This document shows, one piece after another, positions 57,330 through 64,000 of a stretch of DNA of 64,000 bases (position 1 is its first letter; each line of letters begins with the position of its first letter). The position numbers and the translations under genes were made by a program. The stretch is from Agroathelia rolfsii (lineage: Eukaryota; Basidiomycota; Agaricomycetes; Amylocorticiales; Amylocorticiaceae). Below the pieces are notes generated by a model. It saw nothing but the letters and a program-made list of their open reading frames with translations. It ran no database searches and was not told the origin of the DNA. Location: the NCBI GenBank assembly GCA_018343915.1, contig JABRWF010000005.1, positions 3,011,001 through 3,075,000 on the forward strand. Reading direction: 5' to 3'.

Positions 57330-58731
57330 GCTTGATTATAGATGATGTATGGGTAGATTGTAGAGTAGGAGATTGTGACTGTGTCGATTTGAGGAGTGGT
57401 AGTGAATTCGCTTGTGAGATTGATGAGGCAAACGCCCACAGACACCCAGCACTTTTATACCCCTCCATGGCGAAAATGACCTTCTACAGTACTCCTAGGG
57501 CGGGTAGGATATCTGTCCCGCTCAGTAGTGACAAACTTCGTCATGTAGTTGCGGCACACGATGCCGTCGCGCAAAGACGACGTAAAGAAGATCTGAAGAA
57601 GCCATGGCTTCGACGGCGACGACGGTCGCGGACGGATTTGCGCATGCCGCGCTCTTTCCGTGCCGAGTACTAAGTTCATATTACCATCACGGTAGGCAAT
57701 TTGGAGTTAGAATCCAAACTTGAAGTTGCCAGCGTGTCCGGGACATTCGGGGCAATCTTAGGCTAAACAAAACACGAGTGCGTAGGTTTGATCATGAATT
57801 ATAGAGAGATAAAACACTGGTCCCCACGGACCACGCATCCCCAAACAGAGTTGAACATAAACATATCGATATTGGCTCTACTGGAGCGTATGGGCCCTAG
57901 TGCTGTTGCCATAATTTAGAGCAACAGAGTACCAGGAGCCAGCAGAGACTCCAATGTTTGTAGTAGAGAAAGATGTGAACAGATCACCGGCCTGTTGTGA
58001 TAGCCGAATTCCGATCACCGGCCAGATGGCTGTGCAAAATGACGTTGACTCGGAAATGCGGGTTGAAATCATGTTAACCGGTTTGCAGTCGTACAATCTG
58101 GGGAGTAAGCGGCGTATGCGGCACTGTCAGTCATGATTACGACTCGGACCTGGATACATTCGATAACAAGAGAATTACGCAGGACTTTTGAGCGAATACT
58201 ATGGCATTCTCCAAATAGCATTACCATGCAATCCGAGTCAATATAATGTGCTATGTCATAATCGCTCAATCATTGAAAACTCATAGCTCTAGCTCTTTTG
58301 CATTTCGGGGAAAGTGGTGGGAATAGAAAGTACCGATTGCGTAGAGAACACGTTCACATGGGGTGAAAGATAAGGGGTAACTATGTATGCTTATATGGAT
58401 GTATGCGTATAATCATGGTGAAAAAGAAGGAACAATATGAAAATGCAATCGATTTACCTTGAATTTGAGGGAGAAGATGACTGTAGAAAAAAGGACAACA
58501 AAAAGAGTTCGACAGCAGAAAATCAATTATAAATTGTATATCCAGAATCTTCGCAACATAAAGAAAACGGAATCGTTTAACCTAATGAAGAGAAAAAAAG
58601 ATAGAGTATATGCGTATGGTGCATGGACATGGAGTGGCGTGGGAGGGTATAAAATGGTGAAGAGAGCAGAAAACAAGCAAAGAAAAAATAGGAGCATAGA
58701 ACGTCGATGTCTCAAAAAGACAACAAGCCTT
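57330..58731. other. Gene-poor interval with TATA box for the reductase
   Basis: About 1.4 kb. On the minus strand a TATAAAA (57453-57459) is the probable core promoter of the A-T-R gene. The remainder, including the AT-rich 58370-58700, has no supported gene; it is the 3' side of the GAR gene. Confidence 0.5.
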
Positions 58732-61624
58732 CTACCGACTAGCCATATATACACTCAAGTCTTGCCAGCCTAGTTTACATTATACAGCGTTAGACAAATA
58801 AAATACCCAAACGGAGAAAAAGATATACTTACCACCGCCCACCCGACACATGACCTTCTTGGTGTCATCCGGCCCACTTCCCTTGTTGACTCGTGTCAAC
58901 GTCGTCAGTTTGCAGGTAATGACCTTCCTGCCCAGCTGATTCGAAAAGGCGTACTGAGCCCTGACCTCCTCGCCCTCGGCAGGCATCTTCCTCAGTGGCG
59001 GATCTACACGCTCAACGAGAAGCCCATGGGGGATCGAGTTGACAATCGCCGCCACCTCCATATCAAGCGGGTCCTTCGGATTCGTGGGGATATACACATG
59101 CACAGGTCCATGATCAAACGCAGGCGTGCTGGCGCCCGCACGAGAGCTTGGGCGCGAGCTTGTGCCTGAGACGGACGACGCTGTGCGCGAAATAGCATCG
59201 CGGAAGCTCGACGGTGGTGCCTTCTTCTGAGGTGTGAGCTTTCTAGAAGAGAACGCATCAGGCGTCTGGGCACGTCGTGCCGTATCCCGGAAGGCGTAGG
59301 AGTTGTCTACATAGCTAGACATGGCCGAAGAAGGTCGTGAAGCCGCAGAAACTTGTAAAATCGGTATCATCGATCGAGGCTCTCCGGCACGACTTGGAGG
59401 GCGGGGTGACGCTATGTATTCGTCACTAGATGGTGACATGGCACGGCGCGGAAGCGGTGGTGGTGATGAATCGTCGACACCACCCGAAACTTGCCTCATA
59501 AAAGTTCTGGAAGGCGTAGGGATGTGACTGGGTACAAAATTGCCACTTGGGGTTTGGGCACGAGATGGTGGCCGAGTCGGATAACGTGGGGTTGTGGGCG
59601 CAGCACGGGAAGCCGGGCGGCCAGGAGTGCCGTATCCCAATGGGCCTGTCCGAGATGGTGGCCGTGATGTTTGTGGCTTGTGGGATGCATTTGAGGTGTT
59701 GGAGGTCATTGCGGTGGAAACAGAAGAAGTGACAGGTGACCAAGGTCTGGAAGACGTGGCCATGGAGCTGCGCGAGAGGCTACGCTGATGAGGGGACGGC
59801 AATGGTGGAACAGGAGGTGCATCCGCAAACATGTTCATTGCATGAGGGCGCTTAGATGGTGTCGCCTTGAACGTGGTTATGGGATCTGCTTGTTCAACCT
59901 TTGTTGAGCTATTCCAACGTTGTTTGGCAGGTATACTGCGGACAGTGCTTGACTCTGAAACGCGGCGATTCTTGGGAGTTTCCGGGATACTAGCTTCACT
60001 CTCTGAGGAAGGCATATCCATGTGTGATGTTGGTTGGCCACCTTTGAATGGAAATAGGGAGGTGCGTTTTCTACGGAGTGTCGGTACCGGCTCGGATTGT
60101 GGTGTTCGAGTATTTCGAGGCTTCGTGCTTGCTGGTGTGGTTGGGGCAGGCGATTTGGAGCCCGTGAATCGTTTGGCGAGTTTCCGGAGAGGTGATATAG
60201 TGTTTGATAGTGCACTTGCGGCGCCATTCTTGGAGGTCTCGGAAGATGACACAACATCTCCATTACGAGTAGGCTGCGTGTGAGCGGTGCTCATAGATGC
60301 CACCGATTCAGTTTCACTCGGCATGAGCTCCTCATTGTGAATAATCCTTCTTACGCGTTCCATGTCGGTATCCGTACGTGATATTCGATCGACCAAGCTT
60401 TTCCATCTCTGTTGAAGTTCTGCAATGCGACGAAGTGCCTCACCGTTGTTGGTAGAACGGTCTTGCATGAGTTTCTCAGCCTCAAAAATTTTTCTACTCG
60501 TAGCCTTGAGGTAGTGGCTGCGGCATATCAGTCCCATAGAAACTTGGATCATTATCGAGGCACGTACTCTTTGTTGCGCTCATAGGAAGCCGAGGCTGTC
60601 GCGTATTGTTCAATTCGAGTGTTAACAAGATCATCGGTGGCATTCGAATCAGATGACCAGGAGGGTGTAATCCCAGGTGGATTGTGTTGCACAGACCAAA
60701 CAAACTCCTTTGAGGTAGAGAGATGTCAAGATCGAACAGATGTCAGATATAGACAAGTGTACGTACCTGCGCCTTGTTTACAAACTTCTCCAATGTCGTC
60801 ATGAGTCCATCTGCGTCTTGGACTAAATCTCTCAATCTTGAAAGTGCTTTATCCTCTTCGATCTCTGCTCGCAGTACATCAGACTCATCGACAACGCTAT
60901 TCCACTCCAGTTCTAAATCTTCGTATTTGCGACGGAGATTTGTTAAATCCGTCTTCTCCCCAAGCTCGGAAGGCATGGACAAAGACTGATCCGGAAACTT
61001 TGAACAAAACTGAATCAGGTCATACGCAGCCGTCATGTTACTTGCGCCACTCGACAGCTTCTCGTGAAGATCTGTGTTCAATTGCTGGATGGTATTGGGA
61101 AGATCACTCGAATTCGAGGCCGATGAAGCCCTATGTCGTAGCTCTTGTAATTCTGTAATATCTTACTGGTCAGTAGCAAATAAGGATGACCAAAGTTGAA
61201 CGCACCGAACATGCGAGTTTGAATATCGGATATTGCGTATTGCAATTCAGTAAGGATGTTTGACAGGGCCAGATACTTTAGCCCGAGTTCACTAGCTTTC
61301 GTCAGAACTACAAAAAATATCCTAAAAAACTACAAAACGCACTCATTGCCATTCACAGTATCCCTTGCCAATTGCTGTCTCGACTTATTGGTGATGGTAA
61401 GGTCCTCTTGGGTGTATAAGATGCCAAGGTGAATGTAGCTGATAACTTGAATATTCACCATCATTATAACCATTCAGGGAGCCTTGTGAGGAAGTTGCTG
61501 TGGAATATATGCTTGAACCCGACCGTGCCGGGGACTCTGATGGGGCGTCATTCAGGCTTAGTTTGGAGGCAGACCTCGAGAGAGCTTGGAGGGACAATGA
61601 AACGCTTTCCGCAATAGAAACCAT
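58732..61624 (-). CDS. GAR (GAS2) domain cytoskeletal protein
   Basis: Putative microtubule-associated protein. It opens MVSIAESVSLSLQALSRSAS at 61624; several short exons (61624 to about 60500) encode coiled coil (TDLTNLRRKYEDLELEWNSV; EAEKLMQDRSTNNGEAL; RIAELQQRWKSLVDRI). A long Ser/Pro/Arg/Thr-rich linker follows (about 60290-59120). The C-terminal 75 residues are a GAR domain: MEVAAIVNSIPHGLLVERV, AQYAFSNQLGRKVITCKL, TLTRVNKGSG, and across the last intron MCRVGGGWQDLSVYM, ending MASR. GAR domains bind microtubules in animal GAS2 and spectraplakins. No actin-binding CH domain is seen. Function in fungi is inferred from the domain only. Confidence 0.82.
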
Positions 61625-61983
61625 CAATCGTGCTTATGAGCGGGAATCGAATTCGCCTTCAGGGAGGTGATGCACAGCAGAAGAGAGCAGCACAAGCATA
61701 AGAAACACCTAGTGTCGTTTGCAGATGTATCCTCGTAGCTGACCGGTCTCAGGCTGAGATTGCAACGGCTCATTCCCCTGGAGGGTCGGCGCCGGTAACG
61801 TGACGTGACGTTTCACGTGGGGTGACGCCATTGTCACGCTGGGGCATGATGCCACATCATAACAGACTTGATGATCATTCGCTATATAGAATTTCAAAGG
61901 TGACGTATAATGATCCAAGTAAGATAGTAAATACATATACAACATGGCGTATGCACATCTCAGCCCCGCGGCCGTGTTAACAT
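61625..61983. other. Intergenic, Clr2 to GAR gene
   Basis: About 360 bp of promoter for the GAR gene and 3' sequence of the Clr2-like gene. It is rich in ACGT cores (61795-61830: TAACGTGACGTGACG and ACGTGG). No gene is seen. Confidence 0.45.
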
Positions 61984-64000
61984 TTACTCGCCCTTTGAGT
62001 TGTGATCTACCTCCATGGCATATTCACTACCTTCATTGGCATCCTCCTCTGCTTGACGTCTCTCTAGATCTTCCATCAGCGCCTGTCGGCCTCTTGCTTC
62101 TGCATCCCGCATCATCATTTGACGAGATCTCTTCCATTCCGTCGGCTCTACAGCATTATAAAACCCGCCTACAAGACCCTCCAATGCCCACAGATAATTC
62201 AGACTCTCAAGGGACATCTCAAATGCGTCCTTTTTCACCGATTCAAGCAGCGGATGGGCAAGAATCTGCGGATAGTAGCGACCACTCACAAACGACAGTG
62301 CGAGGTGAACTTCGGAATCGGCAGGTAGGATAGGACGAAATTTGTAGCCCGTTGGTGGAAGTGGTAGCTCGGAATAATTAAGTTTAACGGCGGACGAAAG
62401 ATTCGCATCAGTCAATCCACCACCCTACCATGAGAGTATTGTTAGATTACCCTGCGACGGTTATAGTGAAGAAAAACTTACTTGTGTCTCGGTCAATAAC
62501 TTTGTCTGAGAAGACTCCGGTGGAGGCTGAGACGCAGAATTAGCTTCTTGCGAGTCAACCCAGTCCTCGTCAGCAAGCTCGTAGAGCATGCCGCATACCC
62601 GAAGCTCCCGCATTCCTTCTGGAATGTAAAACCCAGATATTCTCAAAAACGTCCCCCTGTCACCCGCTCCGTGAGCTTGCGGCGAAAATGGAACCCCCTG
62701 CTTCTCTAACCAGGCAATCGTCGCGGGTGATGCTTCGGAGGGAGCGGCGATCAAACTCGTTCCCTGAGAAATGATCTGACTTCGAGCCAATTTCAACCGC
62801 ACTAAGTCATTCACCCAAATACGCTCAGAGCCCCACCAAAGCCCTTGATAGAACGTTTGTGTTCGAATCTGGTCGCCTAAGGAAAGCAACCATGAGCTAT
62901 CAAAAAAGCAGAGCTTCACAGAAGCACATGCCTACAGTTGAAACGTATTCCCACTCGTCTGTTGGGGACCAAAACCCAGATAAAACCGATGCAATTTGTA
63001 TGGCAATACCCCATGGTGCGGCTGCTACTAGTAAATGATCACCACCTTGGAATGCTTCGGCAGGAGAGAAATTTTTCAGACGCTCAGGATCGAGATTCAG
63101 ACTTCGCACAGATACGCTTTTGAGATATTTAATTGTTTCAGAACTGGGGACCCACCCCTGATAGGGCAACACTTGACTATCCTCGAATGTGGCGGCAGCA
63201 TTGCTGGCAATGAGTCGAACATGGTACAGGACTCGATGGCCAACACCCCAAGGTGGAGAGTTTCCAGTAAGGCTTGCTTGCGCATCCGGATCTGGCTTGA
63301 TGTCGTAGTCGAAAGGTTTGATGTGAACCTCCTCGATGATACCGGGCCAATACGGTATACAAATGTCCGGTGAAGGGCTTGTGATGATAGGATCCATTGT
63401 ACACCAAACGAGTTCGTGCTCCCGGTGGATGCGATGTCTTGCGAAATCGCTTTTCACGCAAGCAGCACGAACATCTTTCTCTCGCTCAGGGACTACGGCT
63501 GCTTGTTTCTCCACTGTTTCTCTTACGGGAACTTTAGGCTTAGTATGAATAGCGGCATAAGGATGGTGCTGTGCAGGGATTTTCTTCTTTTCCCTCTGTT
63601 GACGATTGAGGATTGGCGGCTTGGGCCGGCGTGCGGGACCAGAAGATGGTGGTAAACCAAGGTCTGACACCACTTCCGACTGTGTTTTGTGCGAGCAGTA
63701 CTTGCACTGGCATGGCGGCTCTAGATTGGGTTGCATCAGCCAGAGAGCATGGGGGAAAAATTCCCGTGTGGAACGAAATTTGTGTACGGTGTTTGAACCT
63801 GGATATTTTGATCTGTCAGCCACATCACCATCGCGGATCTTTGTCGACGCACCAAACAAATATGGGTCGTGTCTTGGCCCGGAAACGGGACCTTTGTTAT
63901 GGTCGAAAAGAAGATAACCATCGGGCCAGCTCTTCAACACGTAGGGAGACGCATTATGAGGACCTTTGGGGCACGTATGAACGGACTTATTCCAGTATGT
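61984..64000 (-). CDS. Clr2-like transcriptional silencing factor (partial)
   Basis: Runs off the right edge, so the N-terminus is missing. Residues upstream of the edge read WNKSVHTCPKGPHNAS, then LKSWPDGYLLFDHNKGPVS and RHDPYLFGAS, REFFPHALWLMQ and CQCKYCSHK: the Clr2 N-terminal signature with a CXCX2C zinc-type cluster. A disordered region follows, then a bromo-adjacent-homology-like or Clr2-C region (VGHRVLYHVRL; TFYQGLWWGSERIWVNDLVR). It ends with an acidic helical tail (EWKRSRQMMMRDAEARGRQA). In fission yeast Clr2 belongs to SHREC, the histone deacetylase complex of heterochromatin. Three or more introns (around 62420-62460 and 62900) join the open frames. The frame is open throughout, so a functional gene is likely. 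Confidence 0.8.

Overview
The window is eukaryotic nuclear DNA from a filamentous fungus, most likely a basidiomycete (Agaricomycotina). Coding sequence is dense, introns are short (about 50-70 nt, GT...AG, with CTRAY-like branch points), genes lie on both strands with very short intergenic gaps, and several families are typical of mushroom-forming fungi (F-box/LRR proteins, DNMT5, stand-alone A-T-R reductase). No species can be named from the sequence alone. I rebuilt most genes by hand-splicing; for the majority the exon lengths add up to whole codons and recover family motifs across junctions.

Layout, left to right. 1-14.4 kb: a protein built of five tandem Zn2Cys6 clusters (-), NAD(P)HX dehydratase (+), RFC subunit 3 (-), the ubiquitin-S27a fusion (+), a vacuolar-type serine carboxypeptidase (+), PEX7 (-), a SIRT4-like sirtuin (+), an orphan zinc-motif protein (-), and an F-box/LRR protein (+). 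14.7-24.9 kb: a complete retinal-rhodopsin cluster: phytoene desaturase crtI (+), bifunctional lycopene cyclase/phytoene synthase crtYB (-), a carotenoid oxygenase (+), and a microbial rhodopsin (+) that keeps the retinal lysine. 25.6-32.8 kb: a DNMT5-type DNA methyltransferase/RING/SNF2 protein. 33-50.6 kb: CRIPT, a mitochondrial-type orphan, a ZW10/Dsl1 tether, a PAP2 lipid phosphatase, a CID protein, PET117, an EFM7-like methyltransferase, the spliceosomal RED protein, EMC5, sterol O-acyltransferase and an intron-bearing tRNA-Pro(CGG). 50.6-64 kb: a gene-poor stretch with a probably decayed small secreted protein gene, an NRPS-like A-T-R reductase, a GAR-domain cytoskeletal protein and, cut by the right edge, a Clr2-like silencing factor.

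How the genes work together. crtYB makes phytoene and cyclises lycopene, crtI desaturates, the oxygenase would cleave the product to retinal, and the rhodopsin would bind it: one locus holds every dedicated step from geranylgeranyl diphosphate to a photoactive membrane protein. No carotenoid hydroxylase or ketolase is seen, which fits a retinal rather than a pigment pathway. This is the most interesting system in the window. The best-known comparable locus is the ascomycete Fusarium car cluster. The remaining genes are mostly housekeeping and look unlinked in function, apart from two silencing factors (DNMT5 and Clr2) that are 30 kb apart.

Two structural themes recur: microexons (5, 10, 12, 12, 15, 17 and 17 nt) and GC-AG introns.
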